Positions 7,855 to 16,094 of a stretch of 53,629 nucleotides of DNA are shown one piece after another. Position 1 is the stretch's first letter. Every line of letters starts with the position of its first letter. A program made the position numbers and the translations under genes. The stretch lies in NCBI GenBank assembly GCA_938017985.1, contig CALIKS010000020.1, forward strand, positions 1 through 53,629, read 5' to 3'. This stretch comes from an uncultured archaeon (lineage in GTDB: Archaea; Thermoproteota; Nitrososphaeria_A; Caldarchaeales; Calditenuaceae). The notes under the pieces were generated by a model. It ran no database searches, had not been told where the DNA came from, and saw only the letters and a program-made list of their open reading frames with translations.

Positions 7855-7861
7855 ATCACCC
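7855..7861 (-). promoter_or_regulatory. Ribosome binding site of the broken flavoprotein gene
   Basis: GGGTGAT on the minus strand matches the archaeal anti-Shine-Dalgarno complement and is six bases from the TTG start at 7848. It supports that start over any other in-frame codon. Confidence 0.6.
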
Positions 7862-8011
7862 AATCAGTAAGTTAAAAATAAGGCCCTAAAAAGGCTAATT
7901 TAACGTTTCAGTGCAGAAGGAGTTAGTTAGGCTATGCATAACTGATTTGTCGAAACATATTTACCAATAAATTTGCGCGTATCCTCCGTGCATATAATAT
8001 TTTAACTAGTT

Positions 8012-9358
8012 ATGAATGTTGGGCTTTTTGGTATGTGTTTCCTAAATAAATATGATGATGCTGCTTTGAGGCTTTCCGAGTTCTATGGCGGTAAAGTTGA
8101 AATGTGCATCAAGGTGCCTATTAGGAGTTTGGAGGACTTCTCAATCTGGTATACTCCTGGGGTTGCAGGAGTCTGCAGAGCAATATCAAAGGATAAGAAC
8201 GCGTCATTCAGGCTTACTAATAGATGGAACACGATAGTTGTGGCGACAGATGGCTCGAGAGTACTGGGTCTCGGCAATATTGGTCCAGAGGCATCGCTGC
8301 CGGTAATGGAGGGCAAGTCATTAATTTTCAAATACCTAGGCGGCGTAGATGCGTTTCCACTTCCAGTCAATGCTTCTTCACCAGACCATTTCATCTCTAT
8401 AATCAAGGCGATAGAACCAGCAATAGGAGGTGTAAATCTAGAGGACATAAGCTCGCCTGAGTGTTTCTACATACAGGAGAAGCTCTCAGAAATAATGGAG
8501 GTTCCAGTATGGCATGACGATCAGCTCGGCACTGCCTCCGTAGTACTGGCCGCGTTGATCAATGCATTAAAAATTTTGGATAAGCGCAGAGACGCGGTCA
8601 AGATTGTCCTACTTGGTGCCGGCGCATCAAACATAGCCACTGCTAATCTACTCATCAAGTATGGTTTTGAAGCTGGAAGAATGATACTTATTGATAGTAA
8701 GGGTGCTCTCTACTCGGAGAGACGCGACATAGAGATGCTGAGACAGAATCATCGCTGGAAGTATGAACTGGCCCTGAAGACCAATAAGGACAAAATTGAC
8801 GGTGGGCTAGAAGAGGCGCTCAAAGATGCAGATGTGTTAATAGCAGCATCTAGGCCAGGTCCAGGAGTACTTACCAAGGACCAGATAAAATTAATGGGGG
8901 ACGAGCCAATAGTGTTCTCGCTGGCTAATCCCATCCCTGAGATTTGGCCATGGGAGGCCAAGGAAGCAGGCGCGGCCATAGTCGCGACTGGCAGGTCAGA
9001 CTTTCCAAACCAAGTAAATAATAGTCTAGTATTCCCTGCAGTGTTTAGAGGGGCTCTTGATGTGAAGGCAGTCAAAATCACTCCTCAGTCAATGATAGCT
9101 GCGGCCGTAGAGCTTGCAAGGTTTGCCGAAGAGAAAGGCCTCAGCAGAGATTACATACTGCCAACAATGGAGGAATGGGAGGCATATCCACGCGTAGCCG
9201 CAGCCGTCTCAGAGACAATATCTAAGCAAGGATATGCACGAATATCATTAACATACTACGAAGAACTAGAGCAGGCAGCAAAGATAATCAAGCGGGCCAG
9301 AGACATCCACAAGATATTAGTGAGTCATAACATTATTTCACCTCTACCGGAAGACTAA
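8012..9358 (+). CDS. Malic enzyme (oxaloacetate-decarboxylating malate dehydrogenase)
   Basis: 448 residues; converts malate to pyruvate and CO2 with NAD(P)+. The catalytic half carries FSIWYTPGVAGVCRAI, VVATDGSRVLGLGNIGPEA, the GGVDAFPLPVNA motif and VWHDDQLGTASVVLAALINA (acidic residues of the metal site). The NAD(P) half begins with IVLLGAGASNIATANLL. It is the short bacterial/archaeal form without a phosphotransacetylase domain. The TATA-like tataatat (7993-8000) predicts a transcript start near 8022. That would favour the in-frame ATG at 8033, seven codons inside, over ATG 8012; the family's homology begins after both. It stands alone and may supply pyruvate or NAD(P)H. Confidence 0.93.
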   Translation: MNVGLFGMCFLNKYDDAALRLSEFYGGKVEMCIKVPIRSLEDFSIWYTPGVAGVCRAISKDKNASFRLTNRWNTIVVATDGSRVLGLGNIGPEASLPVMEGKSLIFKYLGGVDAFPLPVNASSPDHFISIIKAIEPAIGGVNLEDISSPECFYIQEKLSEIMEVPVWHDDQLGTASVVLAALINALKILDKRRDAVKIVLLGAGASNIATANLLIKYGFEAGRMILIDSKGALYSERRDIEMLRQNHRWKYELALKTNKDKIDGGLEEALKDADVLIAASRPGPGVLTKDQIKLMGDEPIVFSLANPIPEIWPWEAKEAGAAIVATGRSDFPNQVNNSLVFPAVFRGALDVKAVKITPQSMIAAAVELARFAEEKGLSRDYILPTMEEWEAYPRVAAAVSETISKQGYARISLTYYEELEQAAKIIKRARDIHKILVSHNIISPLPED

Positions 9359-9385
9359 AGAAAAAATAACTGTGATGCAAACGAG

Positions 9386-9396
9386 AAATATTTAAG
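9386..9396 (+). promoter_or_regulatory. TATA box of tRNA-Glu(CTC)
   Basis: aaatatttaag is centred about 39 bases before the tRNA 5' end, which implies a short 5' leader. The same spacing is seen for tRNA-Arg(CCT) and its box. Confidence 0.55.
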
Positions 9397-9429
9397 AGGA
9401 TCCGTATGATTTAGGCTTTACAGGAAAAA

Positions 9430-9504
9430 GCTCCGGTAGTATAGCCCGGTCAAGTATGCGGGCCTCTCGAGCCCGAGACCCGGGTTCAAATCCCGGCCGG
9501 AGCA
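9430..9504 (+). tRNA. tRNA-Glu (anticodon CTC)
   Basis: Acceptor GCTCCGG (9430-9436) pairs with CCGGAGC (9497-9503); discriminator A at 9504. The anticodon stem CGGGC/GCCCG closes the loop CTCTCGA, so the anticodon is CTC. T arm CCGGG-TTCAAAT-CCCGG. No intron and no encoded CCA. It ends three bases before the stop of the minus-strand dppF-like gene. Confidence 0.95.
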
Positions 9505-9507
9505 ATT

Positions 9508-10518
9508 TTAATATAAATGACATGCGACTAGATGTTTAGGCCTAACTTCTACTAGCTTGGGCTCGACTTGCTTACATATCTCCATAGCGTAGAGGCATCT
9601 TGGATGGAATCTACATCCGATTGGGGGATTGACGGGGCTAGGCGGCTCGCCAGGTAGCAGTATTCTTTTTCTCTTACTTTCGGGGTCAGGTACAGGTATC
9701 GCTGAGAAAAGAGCTTGCGTGTAGGGATGTAGAGGATTGTTAAATATCTCTTTGGTCTCAGCTAACTCAACTACTTTTCCTAAATACATCACCGCGATTC
9801 TATCACTGATTGCCTCTATTATCGAGAGGTCGTGACTGATGAATAGATACGTAAGATTCATTTTCTTCTGCATTTCTTTGAATAACTCGAGCAGTGAGGC
9901 CCTGACCGAGACGTCTACAGATGAGGTGGGCTCATCTAGAATAACAAAGCTTGGATTAGTTATGAGTGCTCTAGCTATTGCTATTCTCTGCTTCTGCCCT
10001 CCACTAAACTCATGTGGATACCTATACAAATGCTCCCTGCCAAGTCCAACCTTCTCTAGAATCTCTAACACTCTCGCCTCGGCTTCTGCGCCTTTACATA
10101 TCCCTTGTACAATTAAGGGCTCGGCCACGATGTCCTTGACCAGCATTCTCGGATTCAGCGAAGTGGTGGGATTCTGATACACAATCTGCATGAATCTTCT
10201 CAGACTTCTAAGCTTAGCACCCTCGATCTTTGCAATTTCTAGTATGCCGTCATGGCTCTGAATTAGAGGGGTATCGGGGATTTTTCCCTCAGGGTCAAAG
10301 AATATCTGTCCGGCATCTGGTTTGTACAGCCTAATCAAGGTCTTGGCTAGAGTGGTCTTGCCGCAACCAGACTCGCCCACCAGGCCAAGCGTTTCCTCCT
10401 TCCTTACACTTATTGTGACTCTATCCACAGCCTTAACATCGCCGATCTTTCTGCCAAAGAGGCCACTCTTAACTGGAAAATACTTCACTAAGTCTTTCGT
10501 ATAAATTATGTTAGTCAT
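9508..10518 (-). CDS. Dipeptide/oligopeptide ABC transporter ATPase, DppF/OppF type
   Basis: 336 residues; the second of two ATPases energising the peptide importer encoded upstream. Motifs: Walker A LGLVGESGCGKTT, Q loop MQIVYQNP, signature FSGGQKQRIAIARAL, Walker B FVILDEPTSSVD, H loop YLFISHDLS. The oligopeptide-transporter C-terminal extension GCRFHPRCLYAMEICK contains three Cys. The longest ORF starts at 10551. I choose ATG 10518 because AAGGTGAG lies just upstream and it gives an eight-base overlap with the upstream ATPase gene, typical of coupled genes. Last gene of the operon. Confidence 0.92.
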   Translation of the reverse strand: MTNIIYTKDLVKYFPVKSGLFGRKIGDVKAVDRVTISVRKEETLGLVGESGCGKTTLAKTLIRLYKPDAGQIFFDPEGKIPDTPLIQSHDGILEIAKIEGAKLRSLRRFMQIVYQNPTTSLNPRMLVKDIVAEPLIVQGICKGAEAEARVLEILEKVGLGREHLYRYPHEFSGGQKQRIAIARALITNPSFVILDEPTSSVDVSVRASLLELFKEMQKKMNLTYLFISHDLSIIEAISDRIAVMYLGKVVELAETKEIFNNPLHPYTQALFSAIPVPDPESKRKRILLPGEPPSPVNPPIGCRFHPRCLYAMEICKQVEPKLVEVRPKHLVACHLY

Positions 10519-11686
10519 CACTCTCACCTTCGTAAAGTAGACATGCAACATAGTGGTCTTCTGATACCTTGACCAGTCTAGGCATAATCTCCTTACATTT
10601 ATTCATCATGTAGGCGCATCTTGGATGAAACCTACAGCCACTCGGAGGATCAACCAGGTTAGGTACTGTTCCAGGAATTGATTTTAAGGGCGATCCAGGC
10701 CTAGGAATAGACTCGAGAAGACCCTTGGTGTAGGGATGAAGCGGGTTTCTAAACAATTCCTTTACAGGTGCGACTTCTACGACAGAACCAGCATACATTA
10801 CAGCTACTCTGTCACTTATCTCTGCGACTACGCCCATGTCATGCGTTATGTAAATAATTGAGGAGCCAAATTTTTCCTTTAGTCGATTTATTAGATCAAG
10901 TATTTGCGCCTGAACGGTTACGTCTAAGTTGGTGGTAGGCTCATCAGCGATTAATAAGAGGGGTGAGCACGCTAGAGCGATAGCTATTACTATTCGTTGC
11001 TGCATACCGCCACTTAATTCATGTGGATATGCATCAATGACTCTCCCGGGGTCAGGTATCTCCATTAATTTAAGCAGCTCAACTATTTCTTGTCTTATGA
11101 CTTGTCTCAATCTTCTTTTTGTGATGTCGCGGATAATTGGAATTTTCTGAATTATCTTTAATCTGACATCGGATGGATTGTTAAGCATTTCTTTATATGT
11201 CCACGTTTCAAGCCTTGTCCATAAGTCGTATTCGTTATCTTTCTCTTTCTTGATAACTTCGATTGACTTTTCAACCATTTCTCTAAGTCTATGGGCAAGA
11301 ATAGCCTCGGTAATTTGTTCTCCAACCTTACAAACAGGGTCTAGTGCAGCATTTGGTTCTTGAAATATCATAGAAATTTCTTTTCCTCTTATTTGAAGAA
11401 GCTGATGCTCATTCATTCTTAGTATATCGATAACGGAGCTGTCTCTTTTTCTGAATAAAATATTGCCATCTTCAACTCTTCCAGGAGAAGGAGTTAATGC
11501 TAGTATTGTGAGCGCAGTTACTGACTTTCCACTACCGGTCTCACCCACTATTCCAAGCGTCTCGCCCTTTCTAATTTTCAGGGACGCTTTTTCTACAGCC
11601 TTAACTATTCCTTCATAGGTGTAGAATCTAACAGTCAGGTCATTGACTTTAAGTTGTTCTTCCAGGCTGAGTGGTTTATTGCTCAT
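10511..11686 (-). CDS. Dipeptide/oligopeptide ABC transporter ATPase, DppD/OppD type, with an insertion
   Basis: 391 residues, first ATPase of the peptide importer. Walker A LGIVGETGSGKSVTA, Q loop ISMIFQEPNAALDP, signature LSGGMQQRIVIAIALA, Walker B LLIADEPTTNLD, H loop IIYITHDMG, and the C-terminal GCRFHPRCAYMMNKCKE extension. Between Q loop and signature the helical domain carries an extra ~60 charged residues (about 130-195, MVEKSIEVIKKEKDNEYDLW onwards), so it is longer than typical. A GGTGAG ribosome site precedes the ATG. It follows the DppC-type permease by seven bases. Confidence 0.92.
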   Translation of the reverse strand: MSNKPLSLEEQLKVNDLTVRFYTYEGIVKAVEKASLKIRKGETLGIVGETGSGKSVTALTILALTPSPGRVEDGNILFRKRDSSVIDILRMNEHQLLQIRGKEISMIFQEPNAALDPVCKVGEQITEAILAHRLREMVEKSIEVIKKEKDNEYDLWTRLETWTYKEMLNNPSDVRLKIIQKIPIIRDITKRRLRQVIRQEIVELLKLMEIPDPGRVIDAYPHELSGGMQQRIVIAIALACSPLLLIADEPTTNLDVTVQAQILDLINRLKEKFGSSIIYITHDMGVVAEISDRVAVMYAGSVVEVAPVKELFRNPLHPYTKGLLESIPRPGSPLKSIPGTVPNLVDPPSGCRFHPRCAYMMNKCKEIMPRLVKVSEDHYVACLLYEGESDD

Positions 11687-11693
11687 TTTTTTC

Positions 11694-12614
11694 TCACCTT
11701 CTTCTCAGCATAGGGTCTAGCACGTCTCTGAGCGCGTCTCCTAGGAGGTTCCATCCCATAACAAATAGGAATAGGAATACTCCTGGTATTGTGTAGACGT
11801 GCCAATAAGCGAATGGGTTTGCAGCTGTTCCAGTAATCCAGTTTCTAGAAAGTGATATGAGTTGTCCCCAGTCTGCGTATCCTTCGGGAGGACCTAGGCC
11901 TAAGAAGCTTAAAGCAGCCGCGACCAATATTATTGAGCCAATGTCGAGTGATGCATAGACTAATAGTGGAAATATCGCGTTTGGTAAGATATGCCTGATG
12001 ATTATTCTGAGATTTGAGCAGCCTATTGTTTTGGCTGCTTCAACGAAGTCTTCTGCAGATATTCTTAGGAACTCGCCTCTGACTAGTCGCGCGTATCCAG
12101 GCCAGCCAACGAGGATTAATGCAAGAGTTATGCTATCAAGACCGGGGCCAAAGGCTACGACCAAAGCCATTGCTAATATCAGGGATGGAAATGCAAGTAT
12201 TATGTCTGTCAGCCTCATTAGTACTTCGTCTATGACGCCCTTATAGTAGCCGGCTAGGCTCCCCACAGCTATTCCAATAAATGCGCTCATTGCAACTACT
12301 AATACGCCTATCCTGTAGGCAGCCCTAGTTCCCCAAATTATTCCATAGTACAAGTCATACTGTCCTTGGGTAGTGCCGAATGCATGTTCTGGGCTTGGTG
12401 GCTGGGGCTCAGGAAAATAGCCAGCTCTAGGAATGATGTAGGGGTCCCTTCCAGGAGGTGGTGGGGCTAAAATGTGGGCAAATATAGCGATAACAGCGAA
12501 AGAAATCACTATTGCTAAACCAACTAGGGATAATGGATTCTCTCTTATCCTATTAAGAATAAATTTGGTCTCTTTTAAGCGCGGACTTTCTTCAATCTTT
12601 ATCCATCGAATCAC
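11694..12614 (-). CDS. Dipeptide/oligopeptide ABC transporter permease, DppC/OppC type
   Basis: 306 residues. A cytoplasmic N-terminal tail, one helix (LVGLAIVISFAVIAIFAHIL), a periplasm-side Pro-rich loop, then five helices of the BPD_transp_1 fold. The EAA-type coupling loop is EAAKTIGCSNLRIIIRHILP. The start is GTG, with GGGGTGA just upstream overlapping the stop of the DppB-type gene (gap six bases), which indicates translational coupling. It forms the membrane channel together with the DppB-type subunit. Confidence 0.92.
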   Translation of the reverse strand: MIRWIKIEESPRLKETKFILNRIRENPLSLVGLAIVISFAVIAIFAHILAPPPPGRDPYIIPRAGYFPEPQPPSPEHAFGTTQGQYDLYYGIIWGTRAAYRIGVLVVAMSAFIGIAVGSLAGYYKGVIDEVLMRLTDIILAFPSLILAMALVVAFGPGLDSITLALILVGWPGYARLVRGEFLRISAEDFVEAAKTIGCSNLRIIIRHILPNAIFPLLVYASLDIGSIILVAAALSFLGLGPPEGYADWGQLISLSRNWITGTAANPFAYWHVYTIPGVFLFLFVMGWNLLGDALRDVLDPMLRRR

Positions 12615-12620
12615 TTATAG

Positions 12621-13658
12621 TCACCCCAGTCTTATCCTTGGGTCTATGTAAGCGTAGAGTATATCCACGATTAGGTTGGCGAGTATGAATAATATGCCTG
12701 CAAAGAGAGCAAATCCTAGTACTGCTGGAATATCAAGTTGTGTCGCGGCATGTGCTGCAAAGTAACCTACACCTTTAAACTCAAACACGGTCTCTGTGAT
12801 AACTACGCCTGAAAGCATTCCAGCAGCTAAGAGTCCAGAGAGAGTTATTACTGGGATTAATGCATTTCTTGTGGCGTGTCTATCTATCACGGTTTTCTCG
12901 TCTAGTCCCCTTGCTCTCGCCGCCGTGATGTACATTTTATTGAGCTGTTCCAGCATGCTTGACCTCATAACCCTCATTATTAATGCTACATTAATCGTCG
13001 TGAGAGTAATGACAGGCAAGACTAGATGATATATCGCATCTAGGAAGACTGAAAAGTTAAGATTGATGAGTGCATCAATCGTGTATAGTCCAGTGTAGAG
13101 TTTGAACTCTCCAGACCTCACGAGCGCCTCAGCCCACTCGCTGAGCCTTCCAGGTGGAAAAACTCCCATGCCACCGTAAAAAATAGCTAATAGGACTATT
13201 CCAAGCCAGAAAGATGGAAGTGACCATCCAATGATTGCTACAACTCTGCTTGCATGATCTATTACTGTATTTCGTTTAATGGCTGAAAGCTTGCCAAGAT
13301 AGATTCCAAATAGTATTATGAGTGGTGTTGAGTAAATTGCAAGTTCAGCCGTAGCTGGGAAACGCGTTACTAAGGCATCTAATACCTTCATGTGTAGTGA
13401 TTGAGACCATCCAAGGTTTCCCTGAATTACTTGTGTTATCCAATTAAAGTACTGAATATAGACAGGCCTATCTAGACCATATTTAGCTATTATTTCTTTA
13501 ACGAATCGTGCCTGTCTTGGTTCCGTAATGTAGAGGGCGGCACGCTCTATAGGGTCAAACAACTGAGTTATAGCAAATACTAAAACGGTCATACCAATCA
13601 AAGTGGGAACTAAAAGAATTAGTCTCCGAGCAATGTATGTTCTTAGGTTAGAGCTCAT
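12621..13658 (-). CDS. Dipeptide/oligopeptide ABC transporter permease, DppB/OppB type
   Basis: 345 residues with six predicted helices. The N terminus YIARRLILLVPTLIGMTVLV is the DppB hallmark. The coupling loop reads ARARGLDEKTVIDRHATRNA, and the C-terminal region contains GVVITETVFEFKGVGYFA. The ATG lies about 32 bases after an AT-rich box (13685-13694, minus), so the permease-ATPase genes probably have their own promoter after dppA. Confidence 0.93.
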   Translation of the reverse strand: MSSNLRTYIARRLILLVPTLIGMTVLVFAITQLFDPIERAALYITEPRQARFVKEIIAKYGLDRPVYIQYFNWITQVIQGNLGWSQSLHMKVLDALVTRFPATAELAIYSTPLIILFGIYLGKLSAIKRNTVIDHASRVVAIIGWSLPSFWLGIVLLAIFYGGMGVFPPGRLSEWAEALVRSGEFKLYTGLYTIDALINLNFSVFLDAIYHLVLPVITLTTINVALIMRVMRSSMLEQLNKMYITAARARGLDEKTVIDRHATRNALIPVITLSGLLAAGMLSGVVITETVFEFKGVGYFAAHAATQLDIPAVLGFALFAGILFILANLIVDILYAYIDPRIRLG

Positions 13659-13684
13659 TATTTTCTTAACAATTGGCTAAGGCA

Positions 13685-13694
13685 TTATTTAAGT
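13685..13694 (-). promoter_or_regulatory. TATA-like box before the dppB-type gene
   Basis: TACTTAAATA on the minus strand, centred about 32 bases before the dppB-type ATG. It suggests internal initiation of permease and ATPase genes with little or no leader. Confidence 0.45.
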
Positions 13695-13700
13695 ATAGGA

Positions 13701-13717
13701 ATAAAAAATAAAAAAGA
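13701..13717 (-). terminator. T-rich terminator-like tract after the dppA-type gene
   Basis: On the minus strand two T6 runs (TTTTTTATTTTTTAT) occur about 20 bases after the binding-protein stop codon. Archaeal RNA polymerase terminates on such tracts without a hairpin. Partial termination here would make more binding protein than channel, as is common for ABC importers. Confidence 0.5.
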
Positions 13718-13737
13718 GTTAAATATTGTGGATGGGT

Positions 13738-15612
13738 TTACGTGTATCCTTTAGATAGGTCGTAGAAATAGATTCCTGGATGAATCGGGTTATAGTACCA
13801 TCCTTGAACCCAGTCTCTCTCCCAGTGGCGTCCGAGGTTCTGAACAAGGGCAAAGCTAGGAACATCCTCGTAATAGAGACGCTGCAACTCATAGTATATC
13901 TCCTTTCTCTTTGCGGGGTCGGTTTCAGATATTCCTCTCTCTATTAGTTCATCGACATGTGGATTGCTGTATCCTTGCCAAGCTGAGAACGCGCCATGAG
14001 AATGCATAAACGGATGAACAAAGTTGTGCGGGTCAGGATAATCTGCTAACCAGCCTATAATGAATAATGGCAGCTGGCCTCGAACCATTGCCCTCAGATA
14101 AGTCGGCCACTCTACTCCTCTTATGTAGATCTTGAATTTCGGATTTAGTTTTTCAATGTTTTCCTTCAGAATCTCGGCAGCGGTCTTTCTCGGAACGTTC
14201 CCAACATTGTAAAGTATCTCTAAGTAAAATCCCTTCTCCCATACCTCACCGTTATATGCCTTTTTGAAGTACTCCTCGGCCTTGGCTAAGTCAAATTTAT
14301 ACATCGGTTGGTCGGGATTATAGAAAGGCAACCCCTCAGGTATTGGACCGGGGACCTGCTTTGCCTCACCCAACCAAGCCTGCTCAATGAAGGTATTCCA
14401 GTCAAAAGCATACGCAAATGCCTTCCTTACGTTAATGTCGGCGAAGAAGTCAGGCGGTATTCCCTTCCCATCTAGTTTCCCACTCCCTATGTACGGACTA
14501 TTAGGATCGATGCTCAGCGTGAAGAATACTGCGTCCAGCGCTAAAACTGGTAGGTCCTTAATGACTCTAATTCCCTCAGCTCCTTCAAGCTCCTTGATAT
14601 TAGCCCTAGGTACATAAACAATATCAGCATCGCCTTGGAGAAACATTAGTTTTCTTGTCGACCACTCATCAACCTTCTTAATTACAGCTCTCGCTATCTT
14701 CGCGGGCCCCCTCCAATAATCATCAAATCTGACTAATGAAACTTCCTTGCCGTGTTCCCACCTCTCTAATTTGAACGGCCCTGATCCACAGTCAACCTCC
14801 TGAAGTTCAGGAGTTTCAGGATTATTATAATCCTGCCAATCCTCTTCTGTTCCAGGCCATGCACCATTCTGAATGGCGCATTCCTTATCCACTATGCTTG
14901 CCCACGTCTGGCTAAGTATTTGGAAGAATGTCGTTATTGGGTAAGGTCTCGCTAAGTGGAATACAACGTTGTTTCCCTCAACCTCTACTGCTCTGTCTAT
15001 CTGCTCAAAAGTAACTATTATCTCGCCTGTCTCTGGGTCACGCGTACTCTCAACACCAAGCAGTGGTTCAAGAAGCATCCAGACAGGTCCACCGTCCCTA
15101 TCCTGCACCATTGCCCTCTCAAAAGAGTACTCAACGTCTTCAGGCGTTATCTCTCCACCCGCATGCGTCTTTATGCCCTTCCTAATCGGGAAAATAATGG
15201 TCATACCATCATCCTTAATTAATCCGTTCTCGACTGTAGGTACTTTCTCAGCTATCATCGGAATAAACTCATCAACCTTTTCTCTGTTAAAGAATATGAG
15301 CGTCTCATAGATGTTAAAGATCACCTCACCACTCGCGGTATCGTATGCCCACGCAGGATCTAACGTCTCAGGCTCACCAATAGTAGCCTCTATGATTGTG
15401 TCTGGATTTTTAATAGGTGGTCTCACAGGAGTAGTTATCGGCGTTGTAGGCGGGGCTGTTGTAGTAATTATAGTAGTTATCACAGTTGTCGTTGTTGGTT
15501 GCGCAGTAAGCGAGATATAGACTCCTACACTAATGCCGATGGCGGCAATCAAGATCGCAACAATTAGAATCGCTGCAACTTTACTTACAGCCTTTATTTT
15601 TTTCAAGTACAT
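13738..15612 (-). CDS. Peptide-binding protein of the ABC importer (SBP_bac_5, DppA/OppA type)
   Basis: 624 residues. An N-terminal hydrophobic anchor (residues ~10-35, VAAILIVAILIAAIGISVGV) is followed by a Thr/Pro linker (TTTTVITTIITTTAPPTTP) instead of a lipobox Cys. The family 5 solute-binding domain fills the rest (GEPETLDPAWAYDTASGEV, GVEWPTYLRAM, IIGWLADYPDPHNFVHPFMH). The Thr-rich stalk with membrane anchor is usual in TACK archaea and was probably glycosylated. The longest ORF begins at a TTG (15627). I prefer ATG 15612 because a TATA-like box lies about 32 bases upstream, consistent with a leaderless mRNA. Peptide uptake is inferred from family and operon. Confidence 0.92.
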   Translation of the reverse strand: MYLKKIKAVSKVAAILIVAILIAAIGISVGVYISLTAQPTTTTVITTIITTTAPPTTPITTPVRPPIKNPDTIIEATIGEPETLDPAWAYDTASGEVIFNIYETLIFFNREKVDEFIPMIAEKVPTVENGLIKDDGMTIIFPIRKGIKTHAGGEITPEDVEYSFERAMVQDRDGGPVWMLLEPLLGVESTRDPETGEIIVTFEQIDRAVEVEGNNVVFHLARPYPITTFFQILSQTWASIVDKECAIQNGAWPGTEEDWQDYNNPETPELQEVDCGSGPFKLERWEHGKEVSLVRFDDYWRGPAKIARAVIKKVDEWSTRKLMFLQGDADIVYVPRANIKELEGAEGIRVIKDLPVLALDAVFFTLSIDPNSPYIGSGKLDGKGIPPDFFADINVRKAFAYAFDWNTFIEQAWLGEAKQVPGPIPEGLPFYNPDQPMYKFDLAKAEEYFKKAYNGEVWEKGFYLEILYNVGNVPRKTAAEILKENIEKLNPKFKIYIRGVEWPTYLRAMVRGQLPLFIIGWLADYPDPHNFVHPFMHSHGAFSAWQGYSNPHVDELIERGISETDPAKRKEIYYELQRLYYEDVPSFALVQNLGRHWERDWVQGWYYNPIHPGIYFYDLSKGYT

Positions 15613-15637
15613 CTTACACAGAAACAATTACACCCTA

Positions 15638-15649
15638 ATAAATATTTTT
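15638..15649 (-). promoter_or_regulatory. TATA box of the peptide importer operon
   Basis: AAAAATATTTAT on the minus strand is centred about 32 bases before ATG 15612, predicting transcription from about 15616 and a nearly leaderless mRNA. Confidence 0.55.
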
Positions 15650-16094
15650 ACGACAAACTCATAACGCTCCCTCTCACAATAAAGAACAAGCTCATAAATA
15701 ATAAAAATTTTAATCAACTTTATTATTAATTATGGAGTTATTTACGATCTAGACTTTTTCTAACGTTGAGTTATTCGCAGAGATATAGATTGTATGTTCG
15801 CGGTGGCAACATATAATGTTTTAGACGGAGATTATGCCTAATGAAGCTCTGCTTCTCTTCTATCGGCCTACATAGTTAATGCTGAGGAAGACGTTAAGAT
15901 GGTTTGAGGAAATGGCTTATTTGTTCCACAACACTATTAAAGACTACAAATTTAAGAAACATTAATGCGTTTTGGAGCAAGAACACTACATTATTTATAG
16001 ATCTACTGTAGCGGCATTGGCCTATGAGTTTAAGTTAAATAGGCTCTGCTTTAATGCATTTTAGAGTCGAATAATGGCTTGACTCGAGCGTTTT
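15650..16094. other. Intergenic stretch of about 445 bases
   Basis: AT-rich spacer between the divergent importer operon and the PINA-like gene. No convincing ORF, tRNA or repeat was seen. Two AT-rich boxes on the plus strand (16029-16040 and near 16047-16053) could be promoters of the ATPase gene, but neither gives a leaderless start at the candidate start codons. Confidence 0.4.

Noticed and set aside
7755-7875. C-terminal part of the plus-strand ORF over the inverted segment (after SLKLLK)
   Set aside because: It is antisense to the FAD-binding N-terminal piece and contains no family homology; it results from the inversion.
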